Origin: Sulfitobacter sp. SK011 | Lineage (GTDB): Bacteria > Pseudomonadota > Alphaproteobacteria > Rhodobacterales > Rhodobacteraceae | Direction: 5' to 3' | DNA length: 64,000 nt | Assembly: GCF_003352065.1 (NCBI RefSeq) | Contig: NZ_CP025803.1 | Location: 3,898,001-3,962,000 of the forward strand | In this document: positions 25,365 to 36,973 of the stretch, one piece after another | How the letters are laid out: every line of letters starts with the position of its first letter | How positions within the stretch are numbered: the stretch's first letter is position 1 | The notes under the pieces: generated by a model | The model's database searches: none | What the model was told of the DNA's origin: nothing | Seen by the model: only the letters and a program-made list of their open reading frames with translations | Made by a program: the position numbers and the translations under genes

Positions 25365-26051
25365 TTATCTTGCGTTGGGCAGAATTACAATTTCAACCCG
25401 ACGGTTTTGTGCCTTACCCGCAGCGCTAAGGTTACTGGCGATGGGTTGGGATTCACCACGTCCGATGGACTGTATCCGTGATGGTGGAACACCATCGGCG
25501 ACCAACACGTTTGCCACTGCAAAGGCGCGGCCTTCTGACAATTGCTGATTATATGCGGCTTCACCATCGCTGTCGGTGTGGCCGATAATCTGCAAAGTGG
25601 AATTGGCATAGACATTCACGTTGTTCGCAAGTGCGCGCAGGTCATCGCGCAAACCAGCGTTCACCGTCGTGCTGTCAGTCGCGAACAGGATATCCTGGGG
25701 CAGCGTTACAATCAGACGATCACCGGTGTTGGTGATGATCACATTGCTGTCCAGCTGACGACGCAAGTCCGCCTCTTGTTTGTCCAGAGAATAGCCGACA
25801 CCGCCACCGATCGCGCCGCCGATCAGCGCACCTTTGAGGGCGGCATCACCACGGTTGCCATCACCCTTGGACAGCGCACCGATCAAGGCACCAGCACCGG
25901 CACCGATCAAGGCACCATTCTTGGTTTTCTGGTTCGGATCATTCGGACCCGCGCCGATCTGACCGGTTTCTGTACATGCACCGAGCGTCATCGCACCGAC
26001 CAAAACGCTGGCCAAAGTAAGTTTCGAAGAAATCATAGTTACTGCTTTCAT
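25365..26051 (-). CDS. OmpA-family lipoprotein with glycine zipper
   Basis: Outer-membrane lipoprotein of 228 residues. From ATG 26051 it has a lipoprotein signal peptide ending in LGAC, then a glycine-zipper 2TM segment (GALIGAGAGALIGALSKG and GALIGGAIGGGVGYSL), then an OmpA C-terminal domain. The OmpA part has the peptidoglycan-binding residues in GHTDSDGEAAYNQQLSEGRA and NRRVEIVILP. It links the outer membrane to the cell wall, like Pal/YiaD proteins. A frame extending back to 26186 would put 45 unrelated residues before the signal. The ATG five codons further in is also possible. Confidence 0.9.
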   Translation of the reverse strand: MKAVTMISSKLTLASVLVGAMTLGACTETGQIGAGPNDPNQKTKNGALIGAGAGALIGALSKGDGNRGDAALKGALIGGAIGGGVGYSLDKQEADLRRQLDSNVIITNTGDRLIVTLPQDILFATDSTTVNAGLRDDLRALANNVNVYANSTLQIIGHTDSDGEAAYNQQLSEGRAFAVANVLVADGVPPSRIQSIGRGESQPIASNLSAAGKAQNRRVEIVILPNAR

Positions 26052-26160
26052 ATGTGTGGCCCCGTTCGGGCGGGGCATCTTAGTATCTGCAGTATATAGG
26101 CAGTTGACCGCCGATAAAATCAGGGGGGATTTTTCATCGGCAGTATCCCGCGCATGAGCA

Positions 26161-27030
26161 TCAAGCCTCTGCGCGCGCGGCCTCATATGCCAGCATTGCG
26201 CGTTTCACTGGCAAACCCCAATGGTACCCCCCCAGCGCCCCCGATTTACGCAGGGCGCGGTGACAGGGGATCAGCCACGACACCGGATTACGCCCCACAG
26301 CAGTGCCAACGGCGCGCACTGCTTTTGGTTTGCCGACCGCGCTGGCAATCTCCGAATAGGTGGTGACCTGGCCTGATGGAATGCTCAACAATGCTTCCCA
26401 CACTTTGATCTGGAATGGCGCGCCAATCAGATAGAGCGGTGCCTTGTCCAGCTTCCCGCCCTGCGCACCAAACGCCGTCAACACCCAGGGGCGCAGCATC
26501 ATCGGATTTTCAACAAACGTGGCCAGTGGCCATCGCGCGGTCAGATCCTGCATCGCAGCCTCTTCGCCCGTTTCAGCAGCCAGCGCCAACCCGCAGATGC
26601 CTTTTTCCGTACCCATGACCAAAGCCAATCCAAAGGGGCTGTCAAACCAGCCCCAAAAGATGGTCAGGTCAGCCCCTTTGCGCGCAAATTCACCCGGACT
26701 CATCGATTCCCATCGCAAGAACAGATCGTGCAACCTGCCCGTCCCGGATAACCCCAGCGAATGCGCTGTTTCCAATGTCGTAAACCGGTCGCGCATCAAC
26801 GTCTTGGCATGACCCAGCATCAGATATTGTTGATAGCGCTTGGGCGACACGCCGACCCAACGCGAAAACAAACGCTGGAAATGAGCGGCACTCATCCCCA
26901 TTTTGCTGGCGATCTGTTCCAACTGCATCGGGTCCTCCGCCTTGTCGATCAAGTCGATCGCGCGGCGCATCACCTGATAATGATAGCCATCATCAGTGTT
27001 GGGGGTGGATATCGGTTTAATCTGTGTCAT
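26161..27030 (-). CDS. Ada-type protein: AraC domain plus O6-methylguanine-DNA methyltransferase
   Basis: Protein of 289 residues joining an AraC-type helix-turn-helix region (about 15-110, MGMSAAHFQRLFSRWVGVSP) to a suicide methyltransferase domain. The acceptor Cys256 lies in LIPCHRAL, and VTTYSEIASAVGKPKAVRAV is the conserved substrate-loop motif. It repairs O6-methylguanine in DNA. The N-terminal zinc domain of E. coli Ada, which takes methyl groups from phosphotriesters and switches on transcription, is missing, so regulation by methylation of that site cannot occur. Monocistronic, divergent from nth. Confidence 0.9.
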   Translation of the reverse strand: MTQIKPISTPNTDDGYHYQVMRRAIDLIDKAEDPMQLEQIASKMGMSAAHFQRLFSRWVGVSPKRYQQYLMLGHAKTLMRDRFTTLETAHSLGLSGTGRLHDLFLRWESMSPGEFARKGADLTIFWGWFDSPFGLALVMGTEKGICGLALAAETGEEAAMQDLTARWPLATFVENPMMLRPWVLTAFGAQGGKLDKAPLYLIGAPFQIKVWEALLSIPSGQVTTYSEIASAVGKPKAVRAVGTAVGRNPVSWLIPCHRALRKSGALGGYHWGLPVKRAMLAYEAARAEA

Positions 27031-27158
27031 GGCCCCAATCTAGGCAATTGACGGCTTCCAAGCGACCCGAAACTTGCGCGAAATTCAATGCGCCCCGCGC
27101 AGACAAAATTGGCCGCTTTGCCTTGCCCTGAACAAGAAATCCGAACATACCACGGCCC

Positions 27159-27803
27159 ATGACCAAACAGCTCGACTATCATACCATCCGCGAAATCTTT
27201 ACGCGCTTTCATCACGCAGAGCCTGAGCCGAAGGGTGAATTAGAGCATGTGAATGTCTATACACTGGTGGTTGCCGTAGCGCTAAGCGCCCAAGCCACCG
27301 ACGCAGGCGTGAACAAAGCGACACGTGCGTTGTTCGAAATTGCTGATACCCCTCAAAAAATGTTGGACTTGGGTATCGACGGCGTCACCGAGCATATCAA
27401 AACAATTGGTCTTTTTCGGCAAAAGGCCAAGAACGTCATCAAGCTTAGCCAGATATTGGTTGATGAATATGGCGGCGAGGTTCCCAATTCGCGTGCCGCC
27501 CTGCAGTCACTGCCGGGTGTGGGGCGCAAGACAGCCAATGTTGTGCTGAACATGTGGTGGCACCAACCCGCGCAGGCCGTGGACACCCATATTTTTCGCG
27601 TCGGCAACCGCACAGGACTGGCCCCCGGCAAAACTGTTGAGGCGGTCGAACGCGCCATCGAAGATAATGTACCGGCAGATTTTCAACACCATGCCCACCA
27701 CTGGCTGATCCTGCACGGCCGCTATCATTGCAAGGCGCGCAAGCCATTGTGCCGCACCTGTATCATCCGTGATCTTTGTTCCTATGAGGAAAAAACAGAA
27801 TGA
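27159..27803 (+). CDS. nth: Endonuclease III
   Basis: DNA glycosylase/AP lyase of 214 residues for oxidised pyrimidines in base-excision repair. The helix-hairpin-helix motif LPGVGRKTANVVL carries the catalytic Lys, and VDTHIFRVGNR carries the catalytic Asp. The C-terminus holds the [4Fe-4S] ligands in C-x6-C-x2-C-x5-C spacing (CKARKPLCRTCIIRDLC). It begins a three-gene operon: the stop overlaps the start of the sugar kinase by ATGA. Confidence 0.96.
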   Translation: MTKQLDYHTIREIFTRFHHAEPEPKGELEHVNVYTLVVAVALSAQATDAGVNKATRALFEIADTPQKMLDLGIDGVTEHIKTIGLFRQKAKNVIKLSQILVDEYGGEVPNSRAALQSLPGVGRKTANVVLNMWWHQPAQAVDTHIFRVGNRTGLAPGKTVEAVERAIEDNVPADFQHHAHHWLILHGRYHCKARKPLCRTCIIRDLCSYEEKTE

Positions 27804-28789
27804 CCAAATACGAAGTTGTTGGCATCGGGAATGCCGTTGTTGATGTGATATCCCTTGCCGATGACAGCTTTCTGGACCATATGGGCATTGAAAAAGGCAT
27901 CATGCAGCTGGTCGAACGCGACCGCGCAGAGGTACTTTTTGGTGCAATGGAAGACCGGCTTCAGACGCCGGGTGGTTCGGTTGCGAATACGGTTGCAGGG
28001 ATCGGATCACTTGGCCTGCCGACCGCATTTATCGGGCGCGTCCACGACGATGCTTTGGGCAGGTTTTATGCCAATTCAATGCGTGATGGCGGCACCGCAT
28101 TTGTGAACGATCCTGTCGCGGGTGGCCATCTGCCCACATCACGGTCGATGATTTTTGTGTCCCCCGACGGGGAGCGATCCATGAACACCTATCTGGGTAT
28201 CTCCACCGATTTGGGCCCCAATGATGTACCCGATGAGGTCGCGTCTGGTGCCAAGATCATGTTTCTCGAAGGCTATCTGTTCGACAAAGATCAGGGCAAA
28301 CAAGCTTTTCTGGAGGCATCGCGACTGACCCGCGCCGCAGGCGGCAAGGCGGGCATCGCCATCTCTGATCCGTTCTGTGTGAACCGTCATCGCGCCGATT
28401 TCTTGCGGATGATCGCAAACGAGCTGGACTACGTGATTGGCAACGAAGCCGAAATCAGATCCCTCTATGAGACTGACGATCTTGAGGGCGCGCTGAGCAA
28501 AACCGCCGCGATGTGCCCGCTTGTTGTCTGTACCCGGTCTGGTGACGGGGTGACGATTATTCAGGGCGGCACCCGTGTGGATGTTCCGGTGAATAAAGTG
28601 GTTCCGGTTGACGCAACTGGTGCCGGGGATCAGTTTGCCGCTGGCTTTCTTTATGGAGTGGCAACCGGGCGAGATCTGGATGTTTGTGGGCGGATGGGCA
28701 ATGTCTGCGCAGCCGAGGTCATCAGCCATGTGGGGCCGCGGCCAGAGGTCGCCATCATGAACCTGTTCAAAGCGCAAGGCCTCGTCTGA
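27800..28789 (+). CDS. PfkB-family carbohydrate/adenosine kinase
   Basis: Ribokinase-fold kinase of 329 residues. It starts EVVGIGNAVVDVI, has the GGSVANTVAGIGSLG substrate-binding stretch, and ends with the PfkB signature VDATGAGDQFAAGF, where D277 is the catalytic base. Roseobacter relatives are often called adenosine kinase, which would make AMP from adenosine, but the substrate is not certain from motifs. It overlaps nth by 4 bases and is followed 2 bp later by an acetyltransferase gene. Confidence 0.9.
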   Translation: MTKYEVVGIGNAVVDVISLADDSFLDHMGIEKGIMQLVERDRAEVLFGAMEDRLQTPGGSVANTVAGIGSLGLPTAFIGRVHDDALGRFYANSMRDGGTAFVNDPVAGGHLPTSRSMIFVSPDGERSMNTYLGISTDLGPNDVPDEVASGAKIMFLEGYLFDKDQGKQAFLEASRLTRAAGGKAGIAISDPFCVNRHRADFLRMIANELDYVIGNEAEIRSLYETDDLEGALSKTAAMCPLVVCTRSGDGVTIIQGGTRVDVPVNKVVPVDATGAGDQFAAGFLYGVATGRDLDVCGRMGNVCAAEVISHVGPRPEVAIMNLFKAQGLV

Positions 28790-28791
28790 TC

Positions 28792-29388
28792 ATGCTGACA
28801 GATGGGCTGCACGATGTGCCGCGTGGTAAAGTGGCGATGGTGGTCACCCATCTTGAGATGCATGCGCCTGCGCCGACGCGTCCTCAGCCGCTCCCGAAGG
28901 GCATCACTTTCCGGCAGCGTCAGCCTGATCTTGCGTGGTATCGCGATATCTTTAGCCGCGTCGGCGCGCTTGATTGGCTTTGGTACGGGCGTCTTAAAAT
29001 GGCAGATACCGATTTGTCCGCCATTCTGGCCGACCCAAAGGTTGCCTTTTACACCCTGACCCGCGACGGACGGGACGAAGCGATACTGGAACTTGATTTC
29101 CGCCAAGAGGGCCAATGCGAATTGGCCTACTTTGGTTTGACTTCAGAATTAATTGGAACCGGGGCCGGGCGTTTCTTAATGAATGAAGCCATTCGCCTTG
29201 CCTGGATGCAGCCTATCACCCGCTTTCACGTTCACACATGCACCATCGACAGCCACCTGGCACTGTCGTTCTATATTCGCAGCGGGTTCACCCCGTACCG
29301 CCGGCAGGTCGAAATTGATGACGACCCGCGGCTCAGCGGCCTTTTGCCCGAAGCTGCGGCACCGCATGTACCGATCATTCGGCCCTAA
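28792..29388 (+). CDS. GNAT-family N-acetyltransferase
   Basis: 198-residue acetyltransferase. The acetyl-CoA region is visible as LAYFGLTSELIGTGAGRFLMNEAIRLAW, split here by the family Q/R-x-x-G-x-G/A pattern in LIGTGAG. The final part (FYIRSGFTPYRRQV) is the usual GNAT beta-bulge ending. Start at ATG 28792, three bases after the kinase stop, so it is in the nth operon. The substrate is unknown. The end overlaps the convergent secreted-protein gene by 4 bases. Confidence 0.85.
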   Translation: MLTDGLHDVPRGKVAMVVTHLEMHAPAPTRPQPLPKGITFRQRQPDLAWYRDIFSRVGALDWLWYGRLKMADTDLSAILADPKVAFYTLTRDGRDEAILELDFRQEGQCELAYFGLTSELIGTGAGRFLMNEAIRLAWMQPITRFHVHTCTIDSHLALSFYIRSGFTPYRRQVEIDDDPRLSGLLPEAAAPHVPIIRP

Positions 29389-29855
29389 CACTGACCGCGC
29401 CTGAAGCAGCGCTCAACCTGTTTCAACATTGCGACCTGAGGCGTGGCGAACACATCGCCCCCACATGGATCAATGGCCAAAACATACCCCGCCGCGTCAC
29501 GCCTGAGAAAAGCCAACACATCCGCCCCATTTTCGACCGATTCACACCACGGACCAAAACAAGCAACCTCCAGTGTGATCCCCCTCTTGAATGGCGCGTT
29601 AAACCCGGTCTTCAACAGGGCACGCCCCTCAATCGTCGCGGGGATGCGGGTCATTTCGGCTGGATTTTGCGAAGAGGCCCCAGCACGTAGAAATTTGCGC
29701 TGATCCACAACCAATCTGCCATGAACAACCACATAGGCATCGGTTGACTCCTGCGCCCGTTCATAGGTGGCCACAACCGACGGCTGGACACAAGACAGCG
29801 CCAATGCCGGTAGAGGTGCAGCAAGTGATAAGATAAACGAAATAATACGCATCAT
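29385..29855 (-). CDS. Secreted hypothetical protein
   Basis: 156-residue protein with a signal peptide ([20 protein letters not shown], cleaved near ALA). The mature part has several Cys ([34 protein letters not shown]), which suggests disulfides in the periplasm. I recognise no domain. Its start overlaps the rppH stop by ATGA, so it is in the same operon. Confidence 0.7.
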   Translation of the reverse strand: MMRIISFILSLAAPLPALALSCVQPSVVATYERAQESTDAYVVVHGRLVVDQRKFLRAGASSQNPAEMTRIPATIEGRALLKTGFNAPFKRGITLEVACFGPWCESVENGADVLAFLRRDAAGYVLAIDPCGGDVFATPQVAMLKQVERCFRRGQC

Positions 29856-30333
29856 AAATATGCCCTGAACTCTTTCACAACCGCCTCATATACGGCGCGC
29901 TTGAACGGAACGATCCCATCCACCAGCTCATCTACCGGCACCCAACGCCACTTTGAAAACTCCGGGTGGTCCGTTTCAATGTTCACTTGATCGTCGCGGC
30001 CATTAAACCGCATCAGAAACCATTTTTGTTGCTGCCCCCGATAGCGCCCTTTCCATATATTAGGCACCAGATCATGCGGCAAATCATAAGCCAGCCAGCC
30101 GTCTGATTGCGCAATAATGCTGACCAATTCACGGCCCACGCCGATTTCTTCTTCCAACTCTCGCAAGGCTGCTTCATCCGCTGCTTCACCTTTGTCCACG
30201 CCACCCTGTGGCATCTGCCAGGCATCAAAATCACGATCCTTGCGTTGACCCACGAACACGTCGCCCGCCTCGTTCACCAGCATCACCCCCACGCAGGACC
30301 GATAGGGCAGTTTGGAAATCTCTTCAGGCGTCA

Positions 30334-30334
<1 letters not shown>
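29852..30334 (-). CDS. rppH: RNA pyrophosphohydrolase RppH
   Basis: Nudix hydrolase of 160 residues that removes pyrophosphate from mRNA 5' ends and so starts decay. The Nudix box is at about 41-63 ([20 protein letters not shown], then IGV). The N-terminal [11 protein letters not shown] and the [20 protein letters not shown] stretch are typical of the RppH/Ap4A subfamily. The start ATG is embedded in TGATG, so it overlaps the end of a short upstream frame. The stop overlaps the next gene. Confidence 0.93.
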
Positions 30335-32585
<2,251 letters not shown>

Positions 32586-32659
32586 CAGGGGTGGGTGATC
32601 AGCCCACCAGACCTTACCCGGCCATTGCGTAAATCACGGGCCGCAGTAAAGATGCCACA

Positions 32660-33601
32660 ATGCCCATTTGCGTCTTTGACATATTCCCTGACGGCACAGC
32701 AAAGGTGCCGGATGATGCCGCCCTCACCGGCCCCGGCACCTATCGTTGGTGGCACTATGACCTGAGCGATCCCGATCTGGCTGACTGGGCCACGAACAGA
32801 CTGCCAGCGATCCCCGCAGGTGCTTTGTTGCAGCCCGAAACGCGACCACGGTGTGACCTTTATGAAGAAGGGCTCATTCTGAACCTGCGTGGCATCAATC
32901 TGAACGCGGGTCAGCATGCTGATCAAATGGTATCGGTGCGCATGTGGGTTGAAGGGAATGTCATCATCACCGTGCGCCTGCGCAGAGTTTTTGCGCTTGA
33001 TGAAATTCGCCAGATTGTCATCGCCCAAGCAGCGCCTCTTACAACTGCCGCCTTTATCGAGGCGCTGGTTGGCCGCCTGACCGCACGGGTTCAGGACGAG
33101 GTGATGCGCATTTCCAAGCTGACCGAGTTTTACGAAGCGGACCTTGAGAACGATACAACACCATTGCCAAAGGACCTGCCAGCAACCCGGCGCAGCGTGA
33201 TCAAATTGCGCCGCTATCTGGAGCCTCAGAAAAACGCACTGGTCACATTGTCGACCATTGATTTACCGATTGTCACTGAAACCGACGCCCTGAAACTGCG
33301 GGAACTGGCCAACCGCACAACGATTGCGGTTGAAGAGCTTGACGCGCTTCAGGAACGTTTGATTGCCGTGCAGGATGATCACGACTTAGATGTGGCACGC
33401 CGTCAGGCGCGAAACGGCTATGCTCTGTCGATTGTGGCAGCAATATTTTTACCGCTCGGTTTCCTGACCGGTTTGTTTGGCGTGAATATTGGCGGCATGC
33501 CCGGCATTGAAAACGCATGGGGTTTTGCCATTCTTTGCATCTCAATGGTTGGGTTGGCGGGGTTAATGTATCTGGTGTTAAAGGCGTTTCGCTGGCTCTG
33601 A
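32660..33601 (+). CDS. zntB: ZntB/CorA-family metal transporter
   Basis: 313-residue member of the CorA superfamily, with a large cytoplasmic N-terminal domain and two C-terminal TM helices. The pore signature that is GMN in CorA reads GVN here (GLFGVNIGGMPG), the form found in ZntB zinc transporters. The stalk helix is Glu/Lys/Arg-rich. Zn2+ transport with protons is the known role for ZntB; the ion preference here is inferred. It stands alone between fadH and a LysR gene. Confidence 0.87.
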   Translation: MPICVFDIFPDGTAKVPDDAALTGPGTYRWWHYDLSDPDLADWATNRLPAIPAGALLQPETRPRCDLYEEGLILNLRGINLNAGQHADQMVSVRMWVEGNVIITVRLRRVFALDEIRQIVIAQAAPLTTAAFIEALVGRLTARVQDEVMRISKLTEFYEADLENDTTPLPKDLPATRRSVIKLRRYLEPQKNALVTLSTIDLPIVTETDALKLRELANRTTIAVEELDALQERLIAVQDDHDLDVARRQARNGYALSIVAAIFLPLGFLTGLFGVNIGGMPGIENAWGFAILCISMVGLAGLMYLVLKAFRWL

Positions 33602-33747
33602 TAATGATTGAAAACCGGTCGCGCTGCCGTTTCCATGCCTTGAACGATCCCAGCAATTACCTTGTAACTGTCTCAACCCTGCCCCGAACCCGCCCCAATT
33701 CACCGCCATAGCTGATCCTTGAAGTAAGTATCTTGAAGGGATCGGGC

Positions 33748-34653
33748 ATGGACCGCCTCACAGAAATGGAAGCATTCGCCACCGTGGTGGACCAAGGGGG
33801 CTTTACCGATGCCGCTAAAAAAATGGGAATCTCAAAATCGGCCGTGTCCAAACACGTCTCGTCACTTGAGGCCCGCCTTGGCGCGCGCCTTTTGAACCGG
33901 ACGACACGCCGTGTGTCCCCAACAGAGATTGGTCTTGCCTATTATGACCGTGCCCGCCGCGTGTTGAACGACGCCGGTGAAGCGGACGCATTGGTCACGT
34001 CAATGCAATCCGCACCATCTGGCCTTTTGCGCATTTCGGTGGCGACCGATTTCGGGGTAAACCACCTGTCTCCGGCTTTGTCTGAATTCCTCAGCGATTT
34101 CCCGGATATTACGGTGAACATGGTCCTGAACAACCGTTATGTTGAGCTGATCAGCGAAGGTTTTGATATGGCCGTGCGCATTGGTGAGCTGGAAGACAGC
34201 ACCCTGCGCGCCCGCAAATTGACAGAAACAACCAAGCGGATGATCGCGTCACCGAAGTATTTTGAACAATACGGGCGGCCTGAAAAGATCGATGATTTGA
34301 ATGATCACAAGCTGTTACATTATTCAAACCAATCTTCAGGAAACGTCTGGAAATTGACCGCACCCTCTGGCGAAAAACGTCAGGTGCGCACCGCTGGCTG
34401 GCTTTCGGTCAACGATGGGCAATCTTTGCTAAACGCCGCGATCAGCGGACTTGGCATCGCGTATCTGCCCAGCTTCCTTTATTCAGAAGCGATGGAAAAG
34501 GGTCTGGTTGAGGATGCGATCCCTGATCTGCCGTTGGAAACCCAAGGCATCTATGCCGTCTATCCGCCGGGCCGTTTCACACAGCCCAAAGTGCGCGCAT
34601 TCATTGATTTCCTGGTACACGAATTTGCCGATAAAGGCCCAAGTGACTGGTAA
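33748..34653 (+). CDS. LysR-family transcriptional regulator
   Basis: 301-residue regulator. The helix-turn-helix (about 1-60) reads MDRLTEMEAFATVVDQGGFT then DAAKKMGISKSAVSKHVSSL, the form seen in the DsdC/GcvA-like group often annotated near quinone or aldehyde genes. The effector domain fills the rest. I start at ATG 33748 with AAGGGA 9 nt upstream; ATG 33733 in frame is also possible. No divergent target gene is adjacent, so its regulon cannot be guessed. Confidence 0.9.
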   Translation: MDRLTEMEAFATVVDQGGFTDAAKKMGISKSAVSKHVSSLEARLGARLLNRTTRRVSPTEIGLAYYDRARRVLNDAGEADALVTSMQSAPSGLLRISVATDFGVNHLSPALSEFLSDFPDITVNMVLNNRYVELISEGFDMAVRIGELEDSTLRARKLTETTKRMIASPKYFEQYGRPEKIDDLNDHKLLHYSNQSSGNVWKLTAPSGEKRQVRTAGWLSVNDGQSLLNAAISGLGIAYLPSFLYSEAMEKGLVEDAIPDLPLETQGIYAVYPPGRFTQPKVRAFIDFLVHEFADKGPSDW

Positions 34654-34682
34654 AAGTAACACCATCTACCCTTGATGGACTT

Positions 34683-34716
34683 AAGCCCCCGAGGCCTTCT
34701 GGTTTCGCGGGGCTTT
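34683..34716. terminator. Probable bidirectional terminator between lysR and ompA genes
   Basis: AAGCCCC (34683-34689) pairs with GGGGCTT (34709-34715), and inside it CGAGGCC pairs with GGTTTCG around a TTCT loop. It lies 29 bp after the LysR stop and 12 bp after the OmpA stop on the other strand. T-runs are short. Confidence 0.6.
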
Positions 34717-34727
34717 CCGGCTAAACT

Positions 34728-35675
34728 TCATTCCGATGACAGCACAACCACCTCGACCCGGCGGTTCGCTTCTCGACCTGCGGCATTGAGGTTGGATGCA
34801 ATGGGCGACAAATACCCCATGCCCTGCGCATCCATGCGCCCCGGGTCCAGACCGTATGCATCAATCAACCGTGCACGCACCGACTGCGCGCGACGGCGGG
34901 ACAATGCAATGTTCCCGTCAAGACCACCAATAGCATCAGTATGCCCGACCAACGCAACTTTGATCCCCGGTTGCGCCCTGAGAAATGCGGCCAAGGCATC
35001 AAGCGAGGCGAAATTCCCGGTGCCCAAGTCAGAAGTACCCGTATCAAAATCAAGGTCTTTCAGCACCATATGACCCACGCTCAACAGCTGCCCCGACATG
35101 TCCTGAGGCGCGACAACTGGCGTTGTGACAGGCACATCAGCGGTTGCGGCGACAGCGACTGCAACGTCGTCCAAGGCACCCGCTTGGATCACCTGCACAT
35201 AAGCGGACGTGGCAGAGGTGCTTGTCAGAACCGTGATCACCTCATTCGGGGCCGCCGCCGTTGGGCGCATTGCGGTCACAAAATGAAATGCCCGAATGTT
35301 CACGTACATGTTCGGTCCGGGCAGCGTTTCAGTCGCAAAGCGAAAGTCAAACCCGCCACAGGTCTGGCTGGCGCAATCAAGGACAATCTCAAAACCGGCG
35401 GCATCCAACTGGGCGCGCAGCGGGCGCATCACCTGTAGGGGGGTCAGCCCAGGCTGGTCGAGGCGCCATGCCGTACGCCGCACGTCACCTTCGATGTCGA
35501 GTTTTTCAACCTTGCCATCAACAAACACGCCCACCGGAGCTGCGTAGAGATCGGGCGAGGTGTTCCGCGCGGCTGTTTGCACCGCATTTGCCGGCAAAGA
35601 CAGGTCCAGCGCGGTACCGACGTTCGCCCAGCCCACCAGGGCAGTGATCGCCAGAATGCGCCCTGCGGTTCTCAT
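34728..35675 (-). CDS. OmpA-family outer-membrane protein
   Basis: 315-residue envelope protein with an N-terminal signal peptide (MRTAGRILAITALVGWANVG, cut near GTA). A central region of unknown fold includes CASQTCGGFDFRF. The C-terminal OmpA domain (about 205-315) has the peptidoglycan-binding motif GHTDAIGGLDGNIALSRRRA and NRRVEVVVL. Unlike the OmpA lipoprotein at 25.4-26.1 kb it has no lipobox. Its start overlaps the stop of the AhpD-like gene by 4 bases. Confidence 0.87.
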   Translation of the reverse strand: MRTAGRILAITALVGWANVGTALDLSLPANAVQTAARNTSPDLYAAPVGVFVDGKVEKLDIEGDVRRTAWRLDQPGLTPLQVMRPLRAQLDAAGFEIVLDCASQTCGGFDFRFATETLPGPNMYVNIRAFHFVTAMRPTAAAPNEVITVLTSTSATSAYVQVIQAGALDDVAVAVAATADVPVTTPVVAPQDMSGQLLSVGHMVLKDLDFDTGTSDLGTGNFASLDALAAFLRAQPGIKVALVGHTDAIGGLDGNIALSRRRAQSVRARLIDAYGLDPGRMDAQGMGYLSPIASNLNAAGREANRRVEVVVLSSE

Positions 35676-36241
35676 CGCGCCTGGGCGTGGTATTCGTCAT
35701 TCGGGCGCATGTCGGTGCCACTGGCAACCCGATTGGTCATGTTAAAGAACCCGGTGACATTGGCGATGTCCCAAATGTCCCGCTCGCTAAACCCATGGTC
35801 GCGCAACACTTGTCTGTCCGCCTCTTCAATCGTGGCGCTTGCCGTTGTCAGCTTGTGCGCGAAATCCAGCATGGCACGCTGTCGTGGGTCCAATTTGGCC
35901 ACGCGGTAGTTCATCACCAGTTGTTCGCCCAGCATCGGATCACCAGACAACGCCCGCACCGCAGCGCCATGCGACACCAGACAATAATAGCATTTGTTCA
36001 CCGACGACACGACAACCGCGATCATTTCGCGCTCAAGTTTGGTCAACTCTGACACGCCCAACATCAGATCGTTGTAGAGCGCTGTAAAGGCGTTCAATTT
36101 CTCGATGTCAAAGGCATGCGCACGCAAGACATTCGGGATCATTCCCAACTTATCCTGACAGACGTCAAAGTACTTTTGCGTGGCTTCCGGAAGCGGATCA
36201 ACCATCGGCAAATCAAGGGCAGTGGGCATCATTTCAGCCAT
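35672..36241 (-). CDS. AhpD-like peroxidase-related protein
   Basis: Carboxymuconolactone-decarboxylase-fold protein of 189 residues. The active-site motif E-x11-C-x2-C-x3-H is visible as the segment ending CYYCLVSHG, with a Glu 12 residues before the first Cys, as in AhpD and the uncharacterised peroxidase-related family. It probably acts in thiol-based peroxide handling, but the substrate is unknown. The order is this gene then the OmpA gene, joined by ATGA; a 12-bp gap separates it from the acetyltransferase upstream. Confidence 0.87.
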   Translation of the reverse strand: MAEMMPTALDLPMVDPLPEATQKYFDVCQDKLGMIPNVLRAHAFDIEKLNAFTALYNDLMLGVSELTKLEREMIAVVVSSVNKCYYCLVSHGAAVRALSGDPMLGEQLVMNYRVAKLDPRQRAMLDFAHKLTTASATIEEADRQVLRDHGFSERDIWDIANVTGFFNMTNRVASGTDMRPNDEYHAQAR

Positions 36242-36253
36242 CCGGTGGCTCCT

Positions 36254-36973
36254 TTACTCGGGGGATTGTCGGTAATGATAACGCCCTGCAGGTGCAAAGC
36301 CCAGAGAGCGATAAAGCGCATTTGCGCCCACGTTTTGCGTTACACACAAGACAGACACATGCGTGGCACCCTGTGACTGCCCCCAGAACGCCGCCGCCCG
36401 CATCATCCATTCCGCCACACCTTGTCTGCGTTGATGCGGCAAGACTTCGACAGCATGGACCATGCACACATTGTCATGAGCCCCGGCAAAGGCCACGCCG
36501 GCAGGCTGTTCGTTCCAACGCGCCAGCACGCCGGTCTTGATCTGCGCCCGAGACATGACATCCAATCGTGCCGGACCGATGCCGCCTTCGGCCCAAATCT
36601 CGGCCATGATTGCCAAAGGTTCCCATATTGTGAACGCCGTCACCCGCGGGATTGGTACGTCGGTCAGGTTTTCAATGGGCAGTGTATAAAGGGTGACAGG
36701 ATCGACGATCGGATATCCCCGCGCTTCAAGCAGTGCATCCAGCGCATCATCGCCTTGCCGGATCATGAACAACGGCTGCTGGCCCATCTCTTGCATATCG
36801 ATTTCGGCCTGCCCGACGTCTTCTGCGCACACCGCATCAAGCGCAGTTGCCGCAGAGACCCGTTTGCCGCCGCCCCGCCCTTCACGCAGCGTCCATTTGC
36901 CCAGATCAAAGCGCCGCGCGGCGGGCCATGTCTGGTCGCAGACCTCATATAGCTGATGCGCCGTCACATTCAC
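36254..36973 (-). CDS. GNAT-family N-acetyltransferase
   Basis: 239-residue acetyltransferase with the GNAT core in the C-terminal half. VCMVHAVEVLPHQRRQGVAE carries the acetyl-CoA motif RRQGVA, and a C-terminal ALYRSLGFAPAGRYHYRQ is the usual last strand. The start is GTG 36973, inside a GTGA overlap with the stop of the CinA-type gene. The substrate is unknown. Confidence 0.85.
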   Translation of the reverse strand: MNVTAHQLYEVCDQTWPAARRFDLGKWTLREGRGGGKRVSAATALDAVCAEDVGQAEIDMQEMGQQPLFMIRQGDDALDALLEARGYPIVDPVTLYTLPIENLTDVPIPRVTAFTIWEPLAIMAEIWAEGGIGPARLDVMSRAQIKTGVLARWNEQPAGVAFAGAHDNVCMVHAVEVLPHQRRQGVAEWMMRAAAFWGQSQGATHVSVLCVTQNVGANALYRSLGFAPAGRYHYRQSPE

